Assembly (NCBI GenBank): GCA_002842045.1
Contig: PHBX01000018.1
Coordinates: 1 to 61,494 of the forward strand
Length of the DNA stretch: 61,494 nt
Reading direction: 5' to 3'
Source: Chloroflexi bacterium HGW-Chloroflexi-3
Lineage (GTDB): Bacteria > Chloroflexota > Anaerolineae > Anaerolineales > Anaerolineaceae
Below are positions 1 to 8,469 of this stretch, in pieces. Position 1 is the stretch's first letter. Every line of letters begins with the position of its first letter. The notes beneath the pieces were generated by a model. It was not told the origin of the DNA and did not search any database. It worked only from the letters and a program-made list of their open reading frames with translations. The position numbers and the translations under genes were made by a program.

Positions 1-371
1 GTTTCGTGTTCTTTTACAGCTACTTCACTCAAATCTTGTTGACAATTTTGGCATTCATGTACCGGGTGCAATTCAATAAAATCTGGGTTTTCTACCGCTT
101 TGAGCGTATTTCCAGGATGACCCGCTTGACCCCCACTTTTTTTCTGATGTCGTTTTCGTAAACTTTTTGGGGCAGGTTTGTTATACCCGTCAGTTGAAGG
201 TGGTTTACCACTATTTTTGCTGTTTTTGGCTAATCGATCTTCCAGGATTTGTACTCGTTCCGCCAAAAGCATGATGGTTTTATTCATGCTTTGAATCTGT
301 ACTACAGCGTCCTCCCCCTGACGATAGATCCCTCGGATTTCTTTTTCGCTTAACTTTCGAATTGGTTCCAT
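1..371 (-). CDS. IS66-family transposase, N-terminal 123 residues (partial)
   Basis: The reading frame starts at the ATG at 371-369 (MEPIRKLSEKEIR) and runs off the window at base 1. It shows the N-terminal features of IS66 TnpC-type transposases: a short leucine-rich helix (LLAERVQILEDRLAKNS), a Pro/Ser stretch (SNNSGKPPSTDG), the basic segment KSLRKRHQKKSGGQAGHPG, and the start of a zinc-binding motif (HECQNCQQDL). The catalytic DDE part is missing because of the contig edge. Compared with the copy at 61121 it lacks one codon after the VV near residue 24 and has a few substitutions. The two are therefore related but separate copies, not one sequence assembled twice. Confidence 0.85.
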   Translation of the reverse strand, partial: MEPIRKLSEKEIRGIYRQGEDAVVQIQSMNKTIMLLAERVQILEDRLAKNSKNSGKPPSTDGYNKPAPKSLRKRHQKKSGGQAGHPGNTLKAVENPDFIELHPVHECQNCQQDLSEVAVKEHE

Positions 372-460
372 TCATTCTATTATGGGTTGTTTTTATTTGA
401 TTCATAGAATCATTTATCCTGATTCTTCAGGATTTTTGACTCAAGATGCTGAGTAGTTAC
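1..460 (-). mobile_element. IS66-family element, left copy, truncated by the contig end
   Basis: This is the 5' part of an insertion sequence read on the minus strand. Its outer end is at 460 and begins GTAACTACTCAGC; IS66 terminal repeats usually start with GTAA. The transposase starts only 89 bases inside that end, with no tnpA or tnpB in front, as in the one-ORF (ISBst12-type) subgroup. The first 55 bases of the element match the copy at 61031-61494 in inverted orientation. The rest of the element lies outside the window. Confidence 0.85.
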
Positions 461-508
461 AAATATTTTTAATAACTGATTTTTAATAATGAGAAAAAAT
501 CATGATGT

Positions 509-1087
509 TTATTTTATAACTTTAAATAAAAATTCTATTTCCTCAAAACCACCTACCCAAAAGCACCAAATTCTTGAACATGCCCAAGGAGATAGATTTG
601 CAAAGAAGTCAAATATCTTTCCTAATCCTAAACCTAAATAGTATAAAGGAGTAGGCAAAAAACGTTTTTTCAAATAAGGTTGTGCAAACCATCGCAAACT
701 AATTTTGTTCAACTTAAGATTTACTCCTTGGTAGCCAGGAGAAAAACCAGGATCAAAATAATATGGAAAAGTAACATCAAAACCACGTTTATGATCAGCA
801 TGAGTAAAACCACGAGAAAAATGTGGTACTTTTATCCGAATAATGCCATTTTTGGCACTAATTCTGTAAAGTTCAGTCATTATCCTAAAAGGTTGGTTCA
901 AATGTTCTAGAACGTGATCAGCTTCAATCAATTCAAAATGATTATCAGGAAAAGGATACGGAGTGATTTCTAAATCATGATAAATATCAGGAGGTGTAAT
1001 TGAGTAGAAATCAACATTTACGTATCCATTTTTTGGATAATCGCCTGATCCTAAATTTAATTTTTTTGATTCAGTTAATTTAGACAT
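509..1087 (-). CDS. SAM-dependent methyltransferase (class I, type-11-like)
   Basis: The 192-residue protein begins with a Rossmann-type SAM site, LNLGSGDYPKNGYVNVD, at about residues 10-26. DHVLEHL at about 57-63 is the usual post-beta-4 motif of type-11 methyltransferases. It is short, about one domain, and its substrate cannot be read from sequence. ATG at 1087 follows an AAGG ribosome site. It lies 7 bases downstream of asnB and is the last gene of the minus-strand glycan operon, so methylation of a sugar or lipid-linked glycan intermediate is a reasonable inference. Like its neighbours it is AT-rich. Confidence 0.8.
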   Translation of the reverse strand: MSKLTESKKLNLGSGDYPKNGYVNVDFYSITPPDIYHDLEITPYPFPDNHFELIEADHVLEHLNQPFRIMTELYRISAKNGIIRIKVPHFSRGFTHADHKRGFDVTFPYYFDPGFSPGYQGVNLKLNKISLRWFAQPYLKKRFLPTPLYYLGLGLGKIFDFFANLSPWACSRIWCFWVGGFEEIEFLFKVIK

Positions 1088-1094
1088 AATAACC

Positions 1095-2996
1095 TTATTG
1101 AACTATATACTTTTTATACCAAATTTGAAACATCAGAATTGTCCAAAGAAGTTTTCGATTGTCTTTTTGGTGCGAGAAGTGTTCCTGTAGTAACTTATTA
1201 ACATATTCTTGATTGAACAACCCCTGTTCTTTAACAAAATTCTGTGAAAGCATATCCATTAAAAGTGGTCTTAGATCTGTATTAAGCCAGTATGCAACAG
1301 GCATATTAAATCCTTTTTTGGGGCGATTAATGATATTAGAAGGCAATATATTTCTTACTGCTTTCTTCAAAATGTACTTTGATGTAAATTTATTTAATTT
1401 CAAATTAGCTGGAAGTTGCATGGCATAATCAACCACAGCTCTATTGAGGAGGGGTACCCTTACTTCGAGAGAATTTGCCATACTGGCTCGATCTACCTTG
1501 TATAAAATATCACCCTCTAAATACATTTTTAAATCATGGTAAAGAATTTGATTTAGACTGAATTTTGCGTCGCTCTCTCTTATGTGTTGAAACGATTGAT
1601 AATAGGTATCCCTTAAAACAGGTGTAATCCAATCTTGCATTAGCATTTGTTTTTCCTCATCCAAAAAGGATCCCAACCAGCGTTGATGGCGAGAAATTAA
1701 GGGAACATTTCTCCCGCTTAAAAACCTTCTTAATCGAAAATCAAAGCTGATATTTTCAAATGAAACTGCAAGTTGGTTAATTAAGAAAGGAGCCACTTTT
1801 GCTCTTACTGACCAGGGTATTAATCTTTCATATAAACCAATTAATTGGTGAGCTAACAGTGTTGGGTAACCGGCAAAAAGCTCATCACCTCCATCCCCAC
1901 CTAAAACAACTTTTACTTTTTCATTAGCAAATTTGGATAGCAAGTAGGTAGGGATGAATGATGAATCAGCAAAGGGTTCATCCATAATATCAGGCAATTC
2001 TTCAATAAGGCTAATTGCCCGTTTACTGGTAAGTATCATTTCATTGTGTTGAGTTCCTAAATAATTCGCCACTTGCCGACTGTACGGTGTTTCATCAAAC
2101 GAATTATTTTCAAAACCAATCGTGAAGCTCTCAACTTTGCCTGGATACAGATCGACCATCATGGCTGCGATGGTGCTGGAATCAATACCACCACTCAATA
2201 GAACACCTACTGGCACATCGCTCACTAATTCTCTTTGTACAGCGGATCTTATTGTGTGATACAATCCATTGGCATAATCTCTCCAATCGACAGGAGGACG
2301 ATTTTCTGCTTGTTGAAAACTAAGACGATCATAAGGAAATTTATTTAGACCGAATTGATCATACTTAAGAAAATACCCTGCTTCAAGACGAAAAATATTC
2401 CGGATAATTGTTCTTGGGGTTGGAACATACTCATAGGATAAATATTCATTTAATGAAATTAAATCAATATCACGCTCAACTTCCGGATAAGAAAGAATTA
2501 CTTTCATTTCTGAACCAAAAACAAATGTGCCATTCTTTAAAACAGTGTAATAAAGTGGTTTGATCCCCATTCGATCACGAGCAATAAAGAGTTCAGCTTT
2601 TTGGCTGTTCCAGATGGCAAAGGCAAAGATACCATCCAGGTGCTGGACACAGTCAGTGCCAAATTCTTCAAATAAGTGGAGAATCACCTCAGTATCTGTT
2701 TGCGTCTTAAATAGATGTCCATGTTTTTCCAGATATTGCCGTAATGACCGATAATTATAAATTTCTCCGTTGAGAATTATTTGCAGAGAATTATTTTCAT
2801 TCGTTATGGGTTGTTTACCAGATTTTAAATCAATAATTGATAATCTACGAGAACCAAGACAAATCAATGGGTCGGTGTAATAGCCTTCTTCATCAGGACC
2901 ACGGTGGGTCATAGATGAGTTCATTTTTTCGATAATATGATACGAATCTTGATGTAACTTACCTGAAAGTGAAACAAATCCACAAATTCCACACAC
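1095..2996 (-). CDS. asnB: asparagine synthase (glutamine-hydrolysing), AsnB type
   Basis: The enzyme transfers amide nitrogen from glutamine to a beta-aspartyl-AMP intermediate. The N-terminal Ntn-type glutaminase domain (about 1-200) has the nucleophile Cys2 in MCGICGF and the NGEIYN motif at 76-81. The synthetase domain carries the PP-loop SGGIDSS at 268-274 and a GGDGGDELFAGY segment. The need for Cys at position 2 fixes the start at GTG 2996, which has AAGGA about 9 bases upstream. At 633 residues it has the usual length. AsnB paralogues are common in surface-polysaccharide loci, where they may amidate sugar acids. The position between two methyltransferases supports such a role here, although housekeeping asparagine synthesis cannot be excluded. 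Confidence 0.93.
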   Translation of the reverse strand: MCGICGFVSLSGKLHQDSYHIIEKMNSSMTHRGPDEEGYYTDPLICLGSRRLSIIDLKSGKQPITNENNSLQIILNGEIYNYRSLRQYLEKHGHLFKTQTDTEVILHLFEEFGTDCVQHLDGIFAFAIWNSQKAELFIARDRMGIKPLYYTVLKNGTFVFGSEMKVILSYPEVERDIDLISLNEYLSYEYVPTPRTIIRNIFRLEAGYFLKYDQFGLNKFPYDRLSFQQAENRPPVDWRDYANGLYHTIRSAVQRELVSDVPVGVLLSGGIDSSTIAAMMVDLYPGKVESFTIGFENNSFDETPYSRQVANYLGTQHNEMILTSKRAISLIEELPDIMDEPFADSSFIPTYLLSKFANEKVKVVLGGDGGDELFAGYPTLLAHQLIGLYERLIPWSVRAKVAPFLINQLAVSFENISFDFRLRRFLSGRNVPLISRHQRWLGSFLDEEKQMLMQDWITPVLRDTYYQSFQHIRESDAKFSLNQILYHDLKMYLEGDILYKVDRASMANSLEVRVPLLNRAVVDYAMQLPANLKLNKFTSKYILKKAVRNILPSNIINRPKKGFNMPVAYWLNTDLRPLLMDMLSQNFVKEQGLFNQEYVNKLLQEHFSHQKDNRKLLWTILMFQIWYKKYIVQ

Positions 2997-3013
2997 AATA
3001 TTTATCCTTAACT

Positions 3014-3838
3014 CTATTCAGCTTCTTTTTGGAAAAGAAATTGATTATTTCCAAAACCGTGCCCAGTAGGAGTAAATTTCATTAATCTAAATCCTAAATT
3101 CACATAAAAATCAATAATTTCTTGAGGTCTTGCTGGTTCATAAGGGTATCCACCTAACCAATCTCTCCAATCATGTATCAATGACATTCCACGATATTTT
3201 TTATGATCCCGATATCGATTGATTGGGTTTCTTAAGTGAACAATATCTGAGAAAAATCCTGAGAAGAAAAAAAGAGAAAAAAATATAATTGTTATAATAC
3301 TTTTCATGAATCGATTCTTATTATAATTACGTTTTATAACTTTCCACAATGCAGAGACAATTTCTTGATCATTATAAATCGCAATAAATAAATATCCCCC
3401 CTTTATAAGAGGAATTTGGGCATTATAAAGTGCTTGCCATAAAGAACCAGTATGATGTAAAACTCCCCATGCATAACAAATATCGAATTTACCTAATCCC
3501 TCAATATATTTTTTATCTAAAATGGAACCCTGATCAATTTGCCAATATGGATCATCAATGGAAAATCTTCTTTTCAGTTCTTCGGTGCATGCAACTGATT
3601 TTAAATCGAAATCAAATGATAACACATTGGCACCCAATCTGCGAGCGGCGAGACTGTGTATGCCAGAACCAGAACCAATATCTAAAAATTTTAGATTTGA
3701 TAACTCAATAGTTTCAAGAAAACATTTCAAAGATTTTTCTGCTTCCAATAAATGATCATTTGTGAGTACGCTAAGAAACCTTTGCCAATTTTCACCAAAA
3801 GCAAACTGATCTTGTTTCTGTAATAATTTTTCATTCAT
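3014..3838 (-). CDS. SAM-dependent methyltransferase
   Basis: The 274-residue protein has a clear class I methyltransferase core: motif I FLDIGSGSGIHSLAARRLGA at about 52-71, and GVLHHTGSLWQAL after strand 4. A hydrophobic stretch at about residues 177-198 (IITIIFFSLFFFSGFFSDIV) could be a membrane-associated helix, which would suit modification of a lipid-linked substrate. ATG at 3838 has AAGGG about 10 bases upstream. It lies 6 bases after the GT-C-like gene and 17 bases before asnB, so the three are probably one transcript. The substrate is unknown. Confidence 0.8.
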   Translation of the reverse strand: MNEKLLQKQDQFAFGENWQRFLSVLTNDHLLEAEKSLKCFLETIELSNLKFLDIGSGSGIHSLAARRLGANVLSFDFDLKSVACTEELKRRFSIDDPYWQIDQGSILDKKYIEGLGKFDICYAWGVLHHTGSLWQALYNAQIPLIKGGYLFIAIYNDQEIVSALWKVIKRNYNKNRFMKSIITIIFFSLFFFSGFFSDIVHLRNPINRYRDHKKYRGMSLIHDWRDWLGGYPYEPARPQEIIDFYVNLGFRLMKFTPTGHGFGNNQFLFQKEAE

Positions 3839-3844
3839 TTTTGT

Positions 3845-5407
3845 TTACCCTTCAATAAAATTAATCCTATATATTTTGAATTGATTATAAGTTTTTTCTA
3901 AGCGATAAGAATTTTCCAATTCGGATGTTAACCATTCAGGGGTTTCTTCGTCATATAAAAAATAGGGACCCACGATAATATATACCGGTTTTAAATTAAA
4001 AGCTCGTTCTGGTGGTCCAAAGTATGATACATATAATGACCAAATTACATCTACAGAAGAACGACGATTTGCCAGGTAACAGATTTGAGCTAATTCTGTC
4101 CAGGTGAAGATATAATCATCAGGCTCGGTGTTTTGTTTGATGTATGCAGCTATATTCTTTGCCATTACGTTGTTTGGCCCCATTGATGTGTAGTTGGCAG
4201 CGAATTCGATTAAATCAATTTTACCTAACCGATAATTAATATATCCTCCAATATAATCAGATGAAGAGTAAAAAGTGTTACCAAATACAATTATCAACAT
4301 AAAAGTTGGTAATACAATTTTTTTAATGATATTCAAATCTGGATGTTGCTTGTGTATTCTGGTCCAGAGTTCAGAAACTTCGATACCAAAAAGCAGACTT
4401 AATGGAGGAATAAGTAATATGCCATAATGTGCGAAACCGAATCTGGAAAAACCAGCCGCAAAGATTGACATAAAAAGCCAAATGATTACAGAAAATTGAT
4501 TAAGGGCAATCGTTTTATTTTTCTTTATTTTTTTTGGAAGGTAAAATAATAATCTGAAAACACTCACAAAGTCAAATAGTAAAAGAGAAAAATTAGCATT
4601 TATCATAATTGCCGTTGGCATTAGAAAAATAAAATACCAGGGCGATTCGTGATAATTTATATACTCTGACCCAACTTGAAAAACAAGTAAAAATCGTGAT
4701 AATAGACCTTCAATACCAAAATAAAATAAAACAATACCATTTACGAGAATAAATCCCAGGAACATGATTGATATCTTTTTTAAGAATTCTGCCAGTTGTT
4801 TCCTGTCGTATTCAAAAATAAAATCAAGAATTAATGTTAAACTCACAGCAACTAAAGAAGTGATATAAACAGCTTTAAAAAGAAAACTAATTGAACCGAA
4901 TACTCCAATAAGAAATAAGAACAAAAACGATTTCTTCCGATTAGTTAACAATTGGGCACCTAGCAAGATCACTAAGGAGATTGGCACATTTGCAAATAAT
5001 TCAATCTCAGCTGTATCTCCACTTAAGTTGGTCATTGAGCCGATAAGAATATATAACCCCGCTGCAATTATTCCACATGAGCGATTTGAAAGAGTTTCTC
5101 CAATCTTAAGAAAAATCACACCATTAAGCCACATCCAAAAAACAAGAAATAATTGAAGAGAATTAGGGTGGTCTCCTAAGAGTTTAAAAATCAATGCATA
5201 TGTGTAATATATTGCCGGGAGATGATGAGTTGGGTGGTGGGTGCCATATAGCGGTTCACCTTGGTTTATTAATCTGGCATGATATGCAATAGCGCCTGTG
5301 TCATTATCTATTGGTAATTCAAAAACTGGCAAACGAACAACAATTACCAATAAAAAAATTAATAAATAAAAGATCCAATTTTGATTAAGAAAAACTTTTT
5401 TTAACAG
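3845..5407 (-). CDS. multi-pass membrane protein, GT-C glycosyltransferase-like (paralogue 1), probable CTG start
   Basis: This is a polytopic protein of about 520 residues with roughly ten or more hydrophobic helices. After the first helix comes the acidic loop PIDNDTGAIAYHARLI, then QGEPLYGTHHPTHHLP. This layout (helix 1, then an acidic loop) is typical of GT-C enzymes that use polyprenyl-phosphate sugars at the outer membrane face. From TTG 5350 the first helix would be cut. The only in-frame start codon further upstream is CTG at 5407-5405, nine bases after a strong AAAGGAGG, and it restores a complete first helix (MLKKVFLNQNWIFYLL...). The neighbour at 5575-7134 is a close paralogue with the same arrangement. 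The sugar donor and acceptor are unknown. Confidence 0.8.
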   Translation of the reverse strand: MLKKVFLNQNWIFYLLIFLLVIVVRLPVFELPIDNDTGAIAYHARLINQGEPLYGTHHPTHHLPAIYYTYALIFKLLGDHPNSLQLFLVFWMWLNGVIFLKIGETLSNRSCGIIAAGLYILIGSMTNLSGDTAEIELFANVPISLVILLGAQLLTNRKKSFLFLFLIGVFGSISFLFKAVYITSLVAVSLTLILDFIFEYDRKQLAEFLKKISIMFLGFILVNGIVLFYFGIEGLLSRFLLVFQVGSEYINYHESPWYFIFLMPTAIMINANFSLLLFDFVSVFRLLFYLPKKIKKNKTIALNQFSVIIWLFMSIFAAGFSRFGFAHYGILLIPPLSLLFGIEVSELWTRIHKQHPDLNIIKKIVLPTFMLIIVFGNTFYSSSDYIGGYINYRLGKIDLIEFAANYTSMGPNNVMAKNIAAYIKQNTEPDDYIFTWTELAQICYLANRRSSVDVIWSLYVSYFGPPERAFNLKPVYIIVGPYFLYDEETPEWLTSELENSYRLEKTYNQFKIYRINFIEG

Positions 5408-5434
5408 ATTTCACTCCCTCCTTTAGAGATAATT

Positions 5435-5511
5435 ACTTGCCAAAAAAAATTTGTGCTGGTAAAGTGAACGACTCTCTTTATTTATATTCATAGGCTATGA
5501 TTTTGGCAAGT
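5435..5511. repeat. 12-bp inverted repeat between the two GT-C-like paralogues
   Basis: TACTTGCCAAAA at 5434-5445 is mirrored by TTTTGGCAAGTA at 5501-5512, with about 55 bases between the arms. The related word CTTGCCAAAA recurs just before the divergent membrane gene near 8455. The pair sits in the 167-base gap upstream of the ribosome site of the 3845-5407 gene. It could form a leader structure or mark a recombination scar; the sequence does not decide. Confidence 0.5.
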
Positions 5512-5574
5512 ATTACTGATGGATAAATAAACATGATTTTAATATATTTAATATTTTTAATAGACGAGAAGTTA

Positions 5575-7134
5575 TTAATTTTTATTCGTATGATTTCTAT
5601 ACAATCTGTAATAATCAAAAGTAATTTCAAAATCATACGATTTTTCTAATTCTAAATATAGCCATTCTCGTGTTTCTTCATCATACTGAAAATTTGGTCC
5701 AAGAACAACATACACAGGTTTCGTTTCAAATGCTCGCTCAGGTGAACCTAATTGAGAAACATATCTTGGCCATAACACATCGACTGAAGATCTTCGATTT
5801 GCGAGATAACAAATTTGGGCAAGCTGGGTTGAAGTTAATATAGTATCTTGAGGGTTTGAATTTTGTTTAATATAAAAAGCAATATCTTGAGCAACGAGAT
5901 TAATTTTTCCATAAAGGGTATAGTTGGATACAAATTCTGTTAATGAAATTATTCTTGCTCGATATTTTATATATCCTTCAATATAACTTTGAGATGAATA
6001 CAATGTATTACCAATTACAACTAAAACCAATGTAACCGGAAAAATATACTTTTTAAATGGAGAAAGATTAAAAAAATAATTATTTATTCGATTAGACCAT
6101 TCAGCAATTTCTACACCAACTAATAAACTTAATGGAGGGATAATTAGTAAAGCATAATGAGGAAAATAATGCCGCGAGAAACCAGCAACAATGATGGACA
6201 AGAAAGCCCAAACGATGATAACAAATTGGAGGATCCCACTTTTTTTATTGGTTGCTAGGGTTCTAGGAAAATAAATCAATGATTTGATGACGCCTACTAA
6301 TCCAATAATCAAAAAAATCAAGTTAGCTGTTGACACCATTAATAATGGAAATATCAATGTGAAATACCATGGATAATCTGAAATTGAAACATGCATCGAA
6401 CCTAATTTAAAGACTAGCAAAAATCTGGGTAGTAATCCTTCGAAATAAAAATAGAGGAAAACTGGAACCAATACCAAAGCCCATCCAAGAAAAATAAATA
6501 ATAAATTTTTTAAGAAATCGTAAAAATTGTTTTCTTTGAAATTAATCAAAAAATCTAATGTAAGGGCTAACCCAACTGCTGCAAAGGAGTGTAAATATAC
6601 TGCTTTAAATAGAAAACTGATCGCACTGAAAACTCCAATTAAAATAAAAACATAAATTGATTTTTTATTATTCCATTGCAAAGACGCTAACCAGACCACA
6701 ATCGAAATTGGTAAATTGGCAAATAACTCAATTTCCGCAGTATCTCCAAGTAAGTTTGGCATAGAACAGATCAGTACAAAAAAAACAGCGGCAAAAACAC
6801 CTCCCGAATGGTTTTTGAGAGCATCACCAATTTTAATGATCACCAATCCATTGATCCATATCAAAAAGATTAAAGTGGCTTGAAGAGAATTGGGATGATC
6901 CCCAAGCATTTTAAAAATTAAAGCGTAAGTGTAATAAATACCAGGCAAATGGTGGGCGGGGTGATGAGTTCCATATAATGGCTCACCCTGAATAATTAAT
7001 CTGGCATGATAAGCATTCGCCCCAGAATCATTATCTATGGGTAATACAAAGGTTGGCAAACGTACGATAATTACTATTGCTAATAAAACGAAATAAAATA
7101 ACCACTTTGTTTTAAAAAAACTATTTTTCCTCAG
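5575..7134 (-). CDS. multi-pass membrane protein, GT-C glycosyltransferase-like (paralogue 2), probable CTG start
   Basis: This is a paralogue of the 3845-5407 product and aligns along its whole length, including PIDNDSGANAYHARLI, QGEPLYGTHHPAHHLP, GDTAEIELFAN, and the C-terminal QICYLANRRSSVDVLWPRYVS. The start at TTG 7059 would remove helix 1. CTG at 7134-7132 lies nine bases after GGGAGG and overlaps the upstream stop codon as CTGA, the same geometry as the common ATGA coupling. It gives MRKNSFFKTKWLYFVLL..., which matches the paralogue's N-terminus. The length is then 519 residues. A lipid-linked-sugar-dependent transferase acting on surface glycans is the best guess, and the pair probably arose by local duplication. 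Confidence 0.8.
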   Translation of the reverse strand: MRKNSFFKTKWLFYFVLLAIVIIVRLPTFVLPIDNDSGANAYHARLIIQGEPLYGTHHPAHHLPGIYYTYALIFKMLGDHPNSLQATLIFLIWINGLVIIKIGDALKNHSGGVFAAVFFVLICSMPNLLGDTAEIELFANLPISIVVWLASLQWNNKKSIYVFILIGVFSAISFLFKAVYLHSFAAVGLALTLDFLINFKENNFYDFLKNLLFIFLGWALVLVPVFLYFYFEGLLPRFLLVFKLGSMHVSISDYPWYFTLIFPLLMVSTANLIFLIIGLVGVIKSLIYFPRTLATNKKSGILQFVIIVWAFLSIIVAGFSRHYFPHYALLIIPPLSLLVGVEIAEWSNRINNYFFNLSPFKKYIFPVTLVLVVIGNTLYSSQSYIEGYIKYRARIISLTEFVSNYTLYGKINLVAQDIAFYIKQNSNPQDTILTSTQLAQICYLANRRSSVDVLWPRYVSQLGSPERAFETKPVYVVLGPNFQYDEETREWLYLELEKSYDFEITFDYYRLYRNHTNKN

Positions 7135-8339
7135 TTTGTAAATCCTCCCTTGATCTTTTTTAAAATTTTATCAAAATAATAATAAAGAAAATTATTAATT
7201 TTTATTTCATTACTATATGCAAAAATGTAATAACAATACAGTCCTCCTAATAAGATTGGAACCAAAAAAAACCACATTTCATTAATTGAATAAACTCGCA
7301 TTATATAAGTAATGAAATAAATCGCAAATAGAAATACAACAAAAAAAATTGATCTAGTTTTTGGTTCCTCATAGGTAAATATTGTTTTAAATAAATTTAC
7401 AATTGGAATTGTTAAAAGAATCTGATCGTATCCCCAACCAATTGGCGAAATCAATAAACCAATTATTAGTGATACATCAATCATTAATTTTTCATTCCAT
7501 GTTTTTTCTCTAAACGACCACAAGCTGATTGTTAGTAATAAACTAAGTACCCAGATCCATTTACCCCATGATTTTCCTGCTGTGTATGCTAATAAACCAC
7601 TAAGAGTAGGAGTTTCCCGAATGGTACTCATACCAGAAATTACTAAATTCCAGAAACTGATTGGCCAGGAAGGGAGGAAGGCAAATAAGATGATGACACA
7701 AACCAATAATGATCCAAAAAAACCTATCAAGATTTTCCAATGTTTTTTGTAAATACTATCAAGAATGATCAAAGGCAGAGAGAGAATCACCAGGTGTGGT
7801 TTAATGGTGGTCAAAGCCAATCCAATTCCTCTTAAATAATGGTGTTCAGGTTTTTTCAATGAAATAAACACAATTAATCCGAAGAGAACCAGGGTGTTAA
7901 TTTGCCCGACATAGAGTGATAGTAAGGTCATGGGGAATCCAAAGACAGCCAGTAAGGGAATCCAGATTTTTCTTTTTACATCACTCCATATCAACATTGT
8001 GGCTGAAGACAAAACCAGTATATTCGTCAATAACCAGAAAAAGGCAGCTTGTTTGAATGGCAAGATTGTGAAAGGTAAGAGAATTACCATTCCGGTAGGG
8101 GCAAACCACGCCATCATGGTAAAAGGCTTGTTCCAGTTAGTTAATGTTCGTTCAATACCATCCATTAATCCGGGATTACTGAAATCCTGTCCATGAGCAA
8201 GTAAGTAAGTGGCACTCCAATAAGGTCTATAATCACCAGTACCGATATTGGTTGTTTCTGAAATAGGTGATTTCAAGATTATCACAAATAAAAAGAGTAA
8301 TGAAAAAACTAAAAGTAATTTCTTTATCAAATTCATCAT
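7131..8339 (-). CDS. GT87 / DUF2029-type membrane mannosyltransferase-like protein
   Basis: The protein is polytopic with about ten helices. The first extracytoplasmic loop, GTGDYRPYWSATYLLAHGQD, carries the acidic motif near the end of helix 1 seen in GT87 (DUF2029) polyprenyl-phosphomannose-dependent transferases. The frame stays open upstream to TTG 8417, but the product from ATG 8339 begins directly with a signal-anchor helix (MMNLIKKLLLVFSLLFLF), so 8339 is preferred. Neither start has a strong ribosome site. The stop codon at 7131 overlaps the CTG start of the next gene. It is the first gene of the minus-strand glycan operon and is divergent from the gene at 8470. Confidence 0.72.
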   Translation of the reverse strand: MMNLIKKLLLVFSLLFLFVIILKSPISETTNIGTGDYRPYWSATYLLAHGQDFSNPGLMDGIERTLTNWNKPFTMMAWFAPTGMVILLPFTILPFKQAAFFWLLTNILVLSSATMLIWSDVKRKIWIPLLAVFGFPMTLLSLYVGQINTLVLFGLIVFISLKKPEHHYLRGIGLALTTIKPHLVILSLPLIILDSIYKKHWKILIGFFGSLLVCVIILFAFLPSWPISFWNLVISGMSTIRETPTLSGLLAYTAGKSWGKWIWVLSLLLTISLWSFREKTWNEKLMIDVSLIIGLLISPIGWGYDQILLTIPIVNLFKTIFTYEEPKTRSIFFVVFLFAIYFITYIMRVYSINEMWFFLVPILLGGLYCYYIFAYSNEIKINNFLYYYFDKILKKIKGGFTN

Positions 8340-8469
8340 CTGAGATACTGTATCGGGAAAAGCTTTCTTCTTAAGGAAGTTAATTTGAAAGATATACTCA
8401 GGAAAACACTCAATCAATTATATAATGAATTCAATATAAAAAAATTTAAGTGTTCTTGCCAAAAAATAA

